From the NCBI GenBank assembly GCA_000934455.1, contig KN885304.1, positions 1-64,000 on the forward strand: a DNA stretch of 64,000 bases. Direction: 5' to 3'. Within the stretch, counting starts at the first letter, position 1. Every line of letters begins with the position of its first letter. The position numbers and the translations under genes are program-made. This stretch comes from Apostichopus parvimensis. Lineage: Eukaryota > Echinodermata > Holothuroidea > Aspidochirotida > Stichopodidae. The notes below the pieces were generated by a model. It was given only the letters and a program-made list of their open reading frames with translations. It made no database searches and had not been told where the DNA came from. Below, one piece after another: positions 49,822 through 62,300 of the stretch.

Positions 49822-50746
49822 CAGGGGCGTCGTGCGAAAATAAATTTTGGGGGGGCCCGTGAGCAGGTGATGACTATCTAAGCGGAGCGCCACCATGGGT
49901 TGGCGCGCAGCGTACAAGAAATTTTTTCGTCTGGCAGACCCCTCAGATTGCAGGAAACGGCACTTCCCGTGCCTTATGGCAGTAAGCAACACCCCTAAAA
50001 TTGATAAAAATTTCCGGCAATTTTTTATTTTGGGANNNNNNNNNNNNNNNNNNNNNNNNNNNNNNNNNNNNNNNNNNNNNNNNNNNNNNNNNNNNNNNNN
50101 NNNNNNNNNNNNNNNNNNNNNNNNNNNNNNNNNNNNNNNNNNNNNNNNNNNNNNNNNNNNNNNNNNNNNNNNNNNNNNNNNNNNNNNNNNNNNNNNNNNN
50201 NNNNNNNNNNNNNNNNNNNNNNNNNNNNNNNNNNNNNNNNNNNNNNNNNNNNNNNNNNNNNNNNNNNNNNNNNNNNNNNNNNNNNNNNNNNNNNNNNNNN
50301 NNNNNNNNNNNNNNNNNNNNNNNNNNNNNNNNNNNNNNNNNNNNNNNNNNNNNNNNNNNNNNNNNNNNNNNNNNNNNNNNNNNNNNNNNNNNNNNNNNNN
50401 NNNNNNNNNNNNNNNNNNNNNNNNNNNNNNNNNNNNNNNNNNNNNNNNNNNNNNNNNNNNNNNNNNNNNNNNNNNNNNNNNNNNNNNNNNNNNNNNNNNN
50501 NNNNNNNNNNNNNNNNNNNNNNNNNNNNNNNNNNNNNNNNNNNNNNNNNNNNNNNNNNNNNNNNNNNNNNNNNNNNNNNNNNNNNNNNNNNNNNNNNNNN
50601 NNNNNNNNNNNNNNNNNNNNNNNNNNNNNNNNNNNNNNNNNNNNNNNNNNNNNNNNNNNNNNNNNNNNNNNNNNNNNNNNNNNNNNNNNNNNNNNNNNNN
50701 NNNNNNNNNNNNNCCCCCCCGGGCCCCAATGGGCACGACGCCACTG
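49822..50746. mobile_element. hAT-like MITE, family C, interrupted by an assembly gap
   Basis: Starts CAGGGGCGTCGTGCG and ends GGGCACGACGCCACTG, flanked by a perfect 8-bp duplication CACACCAG (49814-49821, 50747-50754). The left part shares GCGGAGCGCCACCATGGGTT and adjoining sequence with 61730-62069 in reverse. Nearly all of its interior is the gap, so its length and coding capacity are unknown. Confidence 0.85.
50036..50713. other. Assembly gap (678 N)
   Basis: Unresolved bases; open frames across it are artefacts. It sits wholly inside a repeat, which probably explains the assembly failure. Confidence 0.99.
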
Positions 50747-50754
50747 CACACCAG

Positions 50755-53154
50755 GACCATTTCCGCTTGGATTCCACTTTGGTCATTCCCAAAAATGTCA
50801 TGCCAAATAAAAACAGCGAGTGTCAAGGGGTCCACCGTAGGCCGGGACCCTTGTGGGGGTTAAACTTTGTTTTTGATTTATCGGAGGGTACTAACTAAAC
50901 AGCTTGCACAGTTACGTAAAAAGCAAGCACGCAGTTTACGAGATTTAATTCGTAAAATTAGGGACAGTCGGAAACAAGAAAGAGAAAAACCAAAACAATA
51001 TTGAAATCGTTGTCTCATTTCTGTAACTCTGTATATATTTGCGTACTCAGTACTGAAAACTTGAGAACACTTTGCACGGCCTAATATGTTTTGCAAGCCA
51101 TGCACGAAAAAATCAGGCCGTCGATCATTTTATGAAACCGTGATTAACCACTTTTCCTTTAGAGAAAGGGAAAACATGAGAAGGGTTGTGAATCAGGTAT
51201 AATGTGTTGACATGAGCTAATAGTGACGTGCATTATACTTACTTATGTCCAGATCCAGAACCCCTTATAAATTCAACTTTCATGCTTCCTATATCCCATT
51301 CTTTTACTGTAATGGCCGTTATAGAATGCTAGAGTTCGTCTCACCGTTTTGGCTGTGGAATTTCACAGAGCCGTATATAGAGATTGCAATAGCCCCCTCA
51401 ATTTCTAAAAAGTCGAAAATGTGAGGAACAAGAGAAAATTGCAATATATTTGTCGTACATAGCCTATACCACGATTTCATCAGAAGAATTCGAGTATTTC
51501 CTCTCAAAAGTATACACACAGTGACGGCGGAGGCCACTTTGTTTTGGCCGGTAAGACTGGGGAATGTAGAATGGGGAGAAAACTGAGCCCATGATTTCTC
51601 TGTGAATTCAAATGCATAAGAAAAATCATCCAATCAAGGCCTTTTCACAAAGGTATACTAAGAATAAAACACATAAGGGCCATTGGCCGATCCAAGATTC
51701 TATAAAAGAGGAGGGGGGGGGGTGGCCGCCTGTAGTCGTTCAAGGCGAATCCCATGTAGGGTGGTCTCGGGGTCCTGTCCCTAGAAACCTGGTATTTTGT
51801 ATGTCAAATGGTGCATTATGAGGTATAATTAGACAATCAATTAGGTAGAATGATTGGCCCGGGTCTAAACAGCAAGCTATATGTGGAGGCAATATGACTA
51901 CCGGACCATTTGGTTTTTTATATGCGGTTGAAAAAGGGGTTATATACCCACACCTCTGGATCCAAACCTTGGTGGAGAAGACAGTCAGAGACAAGCAGGA
52001 GCTGAAGTAATCCTCTTCTTTTTTTGGTGCAAGATATCTATGGTTGGTCAAGAAAGTTCCGTTGGGTAAAATCTCCCTCCCCACGACTAAACCGTACTTG
52101 TTATTTACGCCGCAGTTGTGAGTACTACTAGACTTCACAGGTGCCAATTTCGACGTACTGGCCGGAATTAAAGTTGCGCATTTGTTTATTGAATGTGCTG
52201 TGGCCGAGTGGACAAATTTAGATGGTGGCATTTGAAGCAATGAGGTTTAGCAATAGAGAGGTTCCGGGTTCGATACCTGGCCGGATCTTATAGTACCTTA
52301 AGGTGGGTTTTAAATCTAAGATCAATCAACAGTTTTCCCATCTGAAATGAATTTCTTAATTAAAAAGATTCCAAATCGGAGTTAATTTTTTTGTCGCTTT
52401 AGCGTCGTAAAAATAACTGCTGACTATTATTATTATAACGTACGGCGCAGGGGTACAGCCATATACGGTAAAGTCGGGGGGGGGGGTACGTACAGCCACG
52501 TATGGGTCAAACCTCGGCCTCCCTTACTGGCAGATATATAAAAAAAAGTTTGTTATTATTAGTTTATGAAGATTATTTCTTTGCTATCGTTTTGGATTTG
52601 TCAATGCAAATTTTCAGAAATGGAAAGAAAGTATAGCTGTGTGGGTGGAGGGGGGGGGGGGGACATATGTCTCCAGTCATACACCTGCTGCATTGGTAGT
52701 TCGATCCTATACACTCTTAAGTACGTCCGTACGCTATGTGTAATTTGTAATGTGCTATTTTGGTAGAATCACCCTAGATATAGCGTCATAGCGTCATATA
52801 TCGATATACAGTAGGTTGTCGACTCAAAATCGGCCCTAAAACCTCGAGCAGTTCACACAGGAACCTGTCAATTGTAAAGTCTGCGACACTCCCGGTTTGG
52901 TTCCCAATGATGCGTCAGTCGGTACGGTAGCACGAAGTCAAAGTTGTTCGTTGGATGTACTGCACCAGTATAACTTTGGTAATGGAATACACACCATCCA
53001 TAGATTTAAACTTTGATAAAACGGTCTCGGTTAAAATGTAGGAGGCTCCAAAACGAGGACAGTTACTTTAACAGATTGGATGAAATCGGATTTTGGGAGT
53101 TTATTTGTTCGCCGATGATCGAAGTCCGTGTACCTTGGTATCTACTTGGAGATA
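50755..53154. other. Divergent intergenic region, right half
   Basis: Between the exchanger and the Rab start. It holds G-rich tracts (51710-51722, 52480-52492, 52650-52662) and a tRNA-like sequence (52195-52290). From about 52850 CpG content rises, which may mark the Rab promoter. A 166-codon minus-strand open stretch at 51740-52240 has no recognisable motif. Confidence 0.5.
52195..52290 (+). repeat. tRNA Leu/Ser-like sequence, probable SINE head
   Basis: The A-box match TGGCCGAGTGG and B-box-like GGTTCGATACC with a pairing T stem (CCGGG/CCTGG) are about 65 nt apart. The acceptor and anticodon stems do not close. This suits a tRNA-derived SINE or a decayed class II tRNA. Confidence 0.45.
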
Positions 53155-53319
53155 ATGCCGTTCGGTGCTATGAGAGGGAATCGTAATAGTACGCCTAATC
53201 GTGTTGATCAAAACGGTCATGATACTACTAGGGACGCTCTGCATTACAGTAGCAAGAAGGAGCAGAGGCATCATATGGCAGAGCTAACGTTCCGCGAGGT
53301 GAAAGTCTGTCTTCTGGGG
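53155..53319 (+). CDS. Rab exon 1, with alternative starts
   Basis: The canonical family start is the ATG at 53275 (MAELTFREVKVCLLG), though its context is weak (C at -3). In-frame ATGs at 53155 (A at -3) and 53170 (G at -3) would add up to 40 residues, MPFGAMRGNRNSTPNRVDQN and more, polar and His/Arg-rich. Donor GGG|GTGAGT, phase 0. Which start is used cannot be decided from sequence alone. Confidence 0.8.
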
Positions 53320-56300
53320 GTGAGTTATGATTAGAGAATGTCTTTTATTTATGGAAAAATTCAATTTTCTTACCATTTATATATATGCTGTGTTATCATA
53401 ACAATGGATGTTTTATATTGTTGTGGTTGCATTATATGTGTGCATACGGACGGAGTCAATATTATACATGTATCTGTACTTCATAGCTGTATCGCATAAT
53501 GCCTTCCTTACCGTGAAGCCTGTAGGCATACGTAGTGTTTTGAAGGAAGTTTTTGATAATTGTTTTATAAAAATCCTTTTTTTAGTAATAAGTACATGTA
53601 TGGAGTGAGAAAGTAAGTTTTGTAACAGAGCTAAGAGGTCATTGCAAATAACGTGTACTTTATGGGCCTGATTAGCCTATAGTTTACTACAGTACTGTGG
53701 TTTAAACCTAATTAAGCCTCGAATAGTTAGGTTTGTAAGCTTATCAATGGAAATGTGTTATAGGCTATATCGGCAGGGTCTGTTTCTTTTAGGGAACAAT
53801 CGAATTTAATTTGCTAACAAACTTTTCTTGTCAAAAGTATGAGTATATCAAACTAAAACATGATTTTACATTGATCAGAAAACCCACGGGCAAAATTGAA
53901 GTTCAGATTTTTACATTTTTTTTTCATTGCATGTATAGGCTACAGTAGCTCAAAAATGTCTGTCAGTTAATTCCAATTTTCATGATGGAGGGGTTGGGAC
54001 CAAGGAGGGGGGGGGGGGGGGGAAGGGGCTGTTGCAACCTTTTTTTTCTGAATTGAAAAGTTTGTCAAGAATAGTTTTCTGGGAAGGGCAAAAAGTTTAA
54101 ATAAAGTAACTCTTGCAAGAAGGTATTTGAGCTCTATAAGCAATGTTAATTACATTTTGCTCATTTAATTGTGATTAATGTTTCACAAACCCACCCAATT
54201 TCAGTGTAGTTTGTTAGCTTGTAAGTAATTGTTTGTTATGAAAACACCATGCACTTTTGTGTTTAAATTAAGACTGCATGCAGTCAACCAAACAAGATGG
54301 ATCGATCTTCTGGACCTATGAGCTACTACAACAATATTGTGGTAATTACCACCAGAAAAGCTGTTCTGCCATTAACAGACTTTAGGTCTACCTCGACCTG
54401 TTTTGGTAAAAAAAAAAAATGGTGCATGCATGTACCCCATGATTTGGCCTTATATATGTGGACACACCATGGTTGTGTGATGTATGGATTAGGGAGTTGA
54501 TAAAAAGTTAATGAGGCAGCTCACCATGAAAAATTTGGCCTGAATCAACAGGTCTCTACACTTTTTGATGTTCATACTCCTTTGACAACAATTTTTGGAA
54601 CTATATTTTATAAGGGAAGCAAAAAGGTACTGTACGTATTTGCACATTTTCCAAACCTTATGTTGATTACTGTAACACAAGCAGGCCCATTATGCAACCT
54701 TCTCAATGTGTGGGCTACATTATACTTAATGTTTTTTTTCTTTCATTTTGACCATTCAAAGAATTTCATTGTTACAGTTCATTTTATGGTTGACGAAAAA
54801 CATTCTTCTGATAACAATCTAGCTTCAGCTGCCCGCATAATTAATACGCTTTTGGGTGCTTTACTCTAGATCCGGTTCTGATCTCCTGCTCAGGATCAGA
54901 TCCTGTGCTTGAGATCAAGGTTGTAGTGTATAAATGCAGATCAGATCTGGATCTGATCCTCTGATTTGATCTTGGCAAGGGGAAAGGATCAGACCCCAAG
55001 CACGAGGTGAAGCTTATAGTGTAAATGCTCTAGGATCAACAGTGACCTGAGATCAACAGTGTTCTTTACATTACGCAATCGCAGACTTCCTGGCGGGAAC
55101 TTCACAGTACCGTTGTGTGCATAGTGATCCAAAAGACCGCTATAGCTTTCCTCCTTACTTCCTTATTCTTGCAAACTTGTACAACTTTTTGGAATAAAAG
55201 TCTCCGCCCGATGGCATGTTCACGGACATTTCTAGAAGATGTTCGGAATTTTGCAATACGTCTGGATCCCAGTTCTGCTTTTAAAAGCAATCGCCGTGCA
55301 CAGGGAGGATGAGAGTACGAGCTAAGTGTAAATGCGCCTGGATCAAGGCAGGTTATGGTTCACTGGTAATGCGATCTCCTGATAAGATAAGGAGATCAGA
55401 TCCAGGTCTAGTGAAAAAGCACCCTTCCAAGACCTTGTAGGCCGCAGGAAATTTCATACATGAGAGGTTCATGCGGCCTTGTGGTCTTCACCTTGTCCAC
55501 CTTTGGCATACATGGAGTTTTACTAGTTTGGTTAGAGCGCTCTCAGTTAAAAACTGCTTTGGTACAAATGTTAAGGGGATATATTCCTGAACTTGCTGGG
55601 ACACTTCAAACATTACATGAATTCGAGGGACATTTCTAAGAAAAGTTTTAATCTAGGCAAATTGATACTTCTGTCCACAGATATCGGAAATGTATGGTCT
55701 TCAGTAACATTAATTATAATCTTGTGACTGACCTACAGATATGTATCTAATATTGCCATATAAATGCCGATATTACTTTACAAACTATGTGATAATTTAT
55801 TGAAAGCTCAGGCAAAGGATTACCACATTTTTTCTGAAGAAAGGGAGACAAGTTGACACAGCTTGGGGGGTTGTGAGGGATCTTTGATTAGGCTTCCCGT
55901 TTCCTTTGTGAGGACAAAATGATTTGAAAATTATAATGCTATTATGCCTTATTAACATCAGACTGACATTACTATTGACAATTTGCCAATCTGTACTCAA
56001 ACTGGAGCAACACGAAGCATGCATGTTGTCCAAATCACGTACTCTTCAGAAAGCTTTTCCACTGCCTATTTATTACAACTCTGTCAGAACAAACTACAAT
56101 CCCTCTTGGCTGACACCTTTGATAATTTGTCTCCGCATAAAATCCATCTGGAAGATACAAACGGAAATGTCCAAGGAAATCGGGACGTGCATGGTTACCT
56201 TTTTCATATAGCCATCATTTACGCAATCATGTAGAAAACTGAAGGCATATCTGCATATCTCTATAGGTTTCTATTCAAGACATGAAACAGGGCAGGAAAC

Positions 56301-59300
56301 TGGAAGTGCCAACAATGTTTGGCATGCATAACTACATGGCAAAACGCTCTACCAGCTGTTGAATAGGGAAAAAAAATAGTGAAACAGGGATCATACACTG
56401 TAGAACCATGTTTTGTTTCTGCAGTCAAGTTTGACCTATGACCTTTGACTATGAATTCTAAATGAGCTGCTCTAGGAATGTTGTGCTAATAATATACACA
56501 TGGAAGTAAGTATTATTATCATTACTAGGTAAAATATAACCAAATAAAGGCCTCCCTCGCTTCTCGGTGTGCTCAATAGGTTATTATCCTCAATAACTGT
56601 TAATGACCCCCTCTCTCCGTACCTCCAGAGAACACGACAGATTGTAAAAGATAAACTGATAATGATTAGTTTTAAAAATATGACATATTCAAATAGACTA
56701 AAACGTCGAGCTCTGTAAGGTCTTTTGAGGACCGTTGCTAAATTATGTACCAGATTTACATCGCTGAGCCTTGACAAATTAATTGGTGATGAAGGAATTT
56801 CAGAAAAACTGTCTTTCCCCTCAAATACTCCTCCCGCTTTCAAAATTTTTCTTCAAACTTGTGGGCAGATTTTAAATTTCAAACAGGTTTAGCACTTGTG
56901 TTATAGACATAGAAGCAGAGAAAGAGGCCACACAGCCTTCTTCTATATTCTGCGTGAAAGTTTGCAGGCATAGTTATTGCATTGATGACATACGATAAAC
57001 TTTTTAAGCATTTCAACTCTAAGCTGGGCTGATTTGTTTCATTTTTACTGGCTTGTGCTGATCCAGAATATTGATCAGTCAATAGTGAGTCATCACATAC
57101 TGTGTGATTTCAATAGATCCAAGATTGACATTCCTAATGAAATGTTTATATAGCTACAATTGCATTTAGAACAAATTATGCTGTGAGCGAGCCAAGTTAA
57201 ATTGTTTGAAAAAATAATACATTTAAAGGGTGTGAAGACTCTCGCAAAAAGAAACGTCTCATGCCGATAATCTGACCTAGTTTCGAATGAGGTGTAACAG
57301 AAGTGTTAGACACCACCATCGATCCCAGAAAATACACACACACAGCTTGCTACCAACAGTAATTAGACACTAGTGTACAGTCAGTACATACTGTACAGCT
57401 GCGGTCAATACCCACAGCACAGTGTACAAACAATACAGCGATGGACATCTCAGGTCCAGCTAAAGATAACAAGGTATCACGTTTCATTACTGTACTGTCT
57501 GCATTTTGTAGCGACACGAACAAAACGTCACTTGCAATCAACGGAAAGTAAACTTTTTCAGATGACCGCACATGGTTTGGGGCAAGTCTTCAATGCCTTT
57601 AAGCAAAGATTGATCTGGTGTTGAAGTCCTGTTTAACCCTTCAGCATTCTTCAAGGTTAAAAAGGTCTCCCTCTTTCATCCTCCTCATCCCTCCACCCCC
57701 TTTCCCCTCCCCTCCCCCAAAGTATGAGAGCAGAAACCAAAACTGAACACTGATTATCAAGCTATTTATCCTTCAAGTTATACTGCAGCTGTCAGAAATA
57801 TTTAATGTACCGGAACATTTTGTCTCTATAGTTTGTAACACTCCTGAATACCTGAGAGTAATTTTGGGTACTTGCTCTAGATTAAAGTACTTTCAGAACT
57901 GAATTTTTGAGCCAATGTAGAAAATTTGTCCAGGGTGGGGGGGGGGGGGGTGGGGAAGGAGGAACGTGATATACACGACCCTCCAAAAAGGATGAATTAA
58001 TATTCTAAAGATACATAATTGTGTGAAACCTAGACTACTACAGGTAAGCTATATTCCTTTGTATATATGCCACATTTTGAGGTTTTAGTGTTGCATACAA
58101 TGATACAGTCATGGTTTACAGTTTACTACCATCTAAAATGAACCACAAGAGGAACGGTGGAAGTTGTACTTCCTCGTTTATTGTCCTTTCAATGCCAATT
58201 GGGGATTGTGGAATACTCTCAAACCAGTTGGCACAGGATATAGCATTTCCCCATTATGTGGATTTATAGCCTAATTGCATGTGAGGGATTGGAAAACCAT
58301 TCCATGATTAACAGAATGGTACTTTACGTGGCAAATAATTTAAGGCCCAGTGGAGTACGAAAACAAGACTGTTATTTTTAACCTGAAATTATGTTAACTG
58401 ACACCTTAATCCTAATGAATGGGTGGAAGCCATTTGTGGTAGCTATTTGTGTTGGTGGAGTTCATTGCATTTGTGGTCACCTTGTATGCTTCAGCTGCTT
58501 AAGATATGTGGTATGCTCTGTGTTGAGAACATTTTGTTTTCAGATGAGATCAAAGGTCAATTGAGGTCAAAGCCTAATTGGATCCTTTAAGATTATACTG
58601 GTCACAATGTTTAACGTTATACATTTTCAGTTAAACAACCATGTGAGAAACAAATTTATTACAGAGTCCCTCCTTAATAGAAATTACATAAAAGTTCAGT
58701 AGGTACATATGAAAATCATGGTTCCTCTCATGCAGGATAAACTTTGTATAAAGAATTCACAAATTTGAAAAGAATGTAAATTGTTTCAGGACACTTTGCA
58801 TAATTTTCAAATAACAAACCGACTTGTTCTAGGAAACCAATGCAGCTGTGCATTGATGAAGAACATTTATAAAAACAAAATATCATAAATTTACTTGATA
58901 TGACAGGAACTGTTTTGCAAATTTTGCAGAATTTGGTTGCTATGAAAGTCTTCTGATAAATGTCATTTAAAAATATCCATCAACACTGAAGATCATTCAG
59001 TCTGTACGTTGTATAGGATTCACTATGCTTCCCACAACTATATATAGTAAATTTGCAATTATCAGAATAATGACGAACATTATTCGTGGAGATGGTTACC
59101 AGTATTAAAAGACCTTAAAATGACTATAGTCCAAAAACTTTTCAATTGCACAAAACGTACAGTGTATATTTTACCAGTGCGTGTGTGCTTTTTGAGTGTG
59201 CTTTTGAGTGTGCTCGAGTGTGCTTTTTGAGTATAAAGACGTTAATATTCTGTTTTGAGTTGAAAAGAATATTCTCCACATTTATGAACTACCTCCACTC

Positions 59301-62300
59301 CCTCCTTCTACTGTCCTTCTGTGCAACATGTCAATAAAATGTTCTATCTTTATGTATGCATGCATGCATGCATGCAAGGGCGTAGGAACCGGGGGTGCTG
59401 GGGGGGGCGGAAGTATCATTCCGCCCCCCGCTCCGCAAGTCAGAAAACCCCTTTTTCATTTCCAAATGAGAAAAAAATCTCATTTGGAGCACCAAATTGC
59501 ATCTAAGGCCAGGTGAAAATGCAAAATTATTTGACAAAATGGAGTGGGTATTGTAGTGTGACATATATTGCACCAAATTGCATCTGAGGCCACCTGGAAA
59601 TGCAAAAAAATTCCCTCCCCTTAGACCCCTCCCCCAGGCCGGCCATCAGTCTTCAGCCCCCCCCCCACTCAAAAGTACCTTCCTACGCCACTGCATGCAT
59701 GCATTGAGATTTGGTGTAAATTTTTGTCCAAATATACTAGATTTTACTAGGTACGGATTGAATACAACAGTTATTGGATTAAATAGTACGTATAAGCACA
59801 CAAGTACTGTACATGTTACATGGAATATGTTTTCTGCCATTTTCAAATTCAAGCTTATATAATTAAATGTACAGTACATGGCACTTGTAACTGATAACAT
59901 TATCCGTAGTACTACATGTATGTATATGCTCAGATGAGAAGCAACAGCGGACAGCCTATATAGGCCTACTTCCTGCCTTTCCACTCTAGCGTGAGTGAGT
60001 CACTTTATGCATATATATTGAAAGACTTAAGGTGAAAGAATTAGTGCTGTGTAATTTCCTGGTAGTAAAAGTTCATCCCAATTAAAGCCAATTTTAATGT
60101 TTTGGAATAGAGCCCAATTTATATGTATAGTAAAAGTATGTATTACCATATGAAGCTGAACTCCTCTGATGTAATAAAGAACAGGTCGGTGAATAATTCA
60201 TCCGGTATCCCATCTTAAAATGCTATGCCAAATGGGCAAATTGCCATACAAGGGCAAAGATACATAGCAGTTTTTATACACAGAGAAAGCATAGTATATA
60301 CAGTATCTTATAAGAGACAAAGTTGATAGCCTTCAAAACTGCTATGCAAAGATTTTTACACAATTTTTATTTCCTTGCAGGTGGTTCATCTACGTATTCT
60401 ATCACATACCATTATTAAATAATAATGAAAACAACAACAATTTAGTACTGTACGTTCATACGTGATACATAATGTGTCCATATTACGTTGTACACGATTG
60501 TATATGGTAACTTCACAATGCTAATTAGTGAATATATACAGTCTTTCAAAGGTCAAGTGTAATGATGATATCTTTGATTCTGCTATGTGTCTATTATGTT
60601 TTATCCTTCTACTATGTGATTTCACTGTTACTTTCATCACGTTCCAACAGAATAAGAAAGATATATACTTGTAAAATGTCTGGAGTCAAAACAGCCGAAG
60701 GGAGGAAATATATCCCAAACTTCCAACCTGTATGCGTTAAAATTGTAAACGTTAAAATTGAACAGGGTAATTCTGGTAAATCTGTGGAATAATTTGGGAG
60801 AGTGCCTCAGAAAACAAAACTGATGTTTCCTTCTGGCTTCTTCAATACATTACATTTAGCTGGTTTTGTCAAGACTGTTGGACTAAGCTTGGGTTTGGAA
60901 CCAGGAAGTCTTCGAGAACCTTTTGGAATAAACTTGCGTTTGGAAAAAGTGATTGCAATGTGACTTTTATAGCATGACAGAGCATACCACAAATGTCTGT
61001 CAGTCGAGCTATATACAAAAAGTGTGTATACATTCTTTATACAGTATTATACTCAAAGTAGGGCAAAATTCCTGGAAGTTACCATACACCACCTGGTACA
61101 GTATTTAACAATACAAATGACAAGGTCCATAGCAAATTTATTTTAAGGGAAGTACATTGAATCTATTAACTTTATGAAGGCTGTGTGTTATAACCTTGCT
61201 AAATTTCCTTATTTATCTTTCTGATTATTATTATCTTTTTTTTTGTCACAGGACTCTGGCGTTGGTAAATCAAGTATAGTACAGAGGTTTGTAGCCAACA
61301 CTTACCATGACAGTATAGCTCCGACTATAGGGTGAGTATATTTATATAATAAAATCAGATGATATTTGTATACTGTGTTATGTACTATAAATTTAATTGG
61401 CTTATGTATTTGTCAGGTCATGCGATAAAATGCACAGATATGAAAAGGAACAGATATGAGTACATTGTAAGGCAGAGGGTGTAGGTGTCAAGTAGCTAGG
61501 ATAAACTCACAAGTGTTTGAATTGAGACCATAAACCTTATAATTTATTATAGACCCACTTTTTGGGTTGCAGCCCATGGTTTGTGGACTGTCACTTAAAA
61601 GTTGAGCCCGTTACTTTAGCCCAACAGCCAAATTAACTAAATCAGTACATATACATGTCAATGCCTGCAGGGGAACCATAGTAGTCAAGTCCATAGTAAG
61701 TTAAAGGATAATTTGAAGTCCCTATTGTACAGTGACGGAGCGTCCATACAGTCAGGGGGGGGCGGAGGCCCCCCCTGACGGACTCAAATAGACTGCTGGC
61801 ACCCTTTTCAGCTTTTTACCACTTTTTACTTATTCGCGATTATTGACTTTTTTTATTTAGCTCTCATCTACCTATTGACATTTGTCACATTATCTGCAAA
61901 TTAGCAAGGCCCGGAAAGGGTAATTTCCGGCGATCTAGGGGGTATCTTTACTCAAAAAATTTCCGTACGCTCCGCGCCAACCTATGGTGGCGCTCCGCTT
62001 AGATTGTGTCGAAAGCACCCCTACAGACCATTCTCGCCCCCCAGACCAATACCCCTAGCTCCGCCACTGCTATTGTAAGGGATTATTTGAATCAGTTTTT
62101 TTTCTCTTCAGTGCTATGGATGTATATCCTATAGTTTGAATCAAAGCATAACCTATAAAAAAAGTAGATTTGAAATTGCTCGCAAAACCTTTATATACTC
62201 AGCCAACAGCATTATGTTGTGGGATGTATATGACATGAGAACCGAAGCAGAAAAAAACCTGATATTGGACAGCAGCTGGGTAACATTTGAATTGAGTCAA

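Larger units (their letters stand above)
53320..61251. other. Rab intron 1
   Basis: This 7.9-kb intron carries a TIR element (54854-55424), a TTAA MITE (57227-57598), a hAT-like MITE (59375-59693) and G- or C-rich tracts at about 54006, 57700 and 57938. No other exon is needed by the protein. Confidence 0.7.

Noticed and set aside
49810-50863. Several open frames of 250-340 codons
   Set aside because: They consist mostly of the 678-N gap.
51740-52240. 166-codon minus-strand open frame
   Set aside because: No recognised domain, intergenic position, overlap with a tRNA-like repeat at its start, and no splice or promoter support. Kept only as a note in the intergenic entry.
55102-55312. Basic 62-codon open frame inside the TIR element
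   Set aside because: Both strands are open over the same stretch, and it lacks any DDE-type or other transposase motif.
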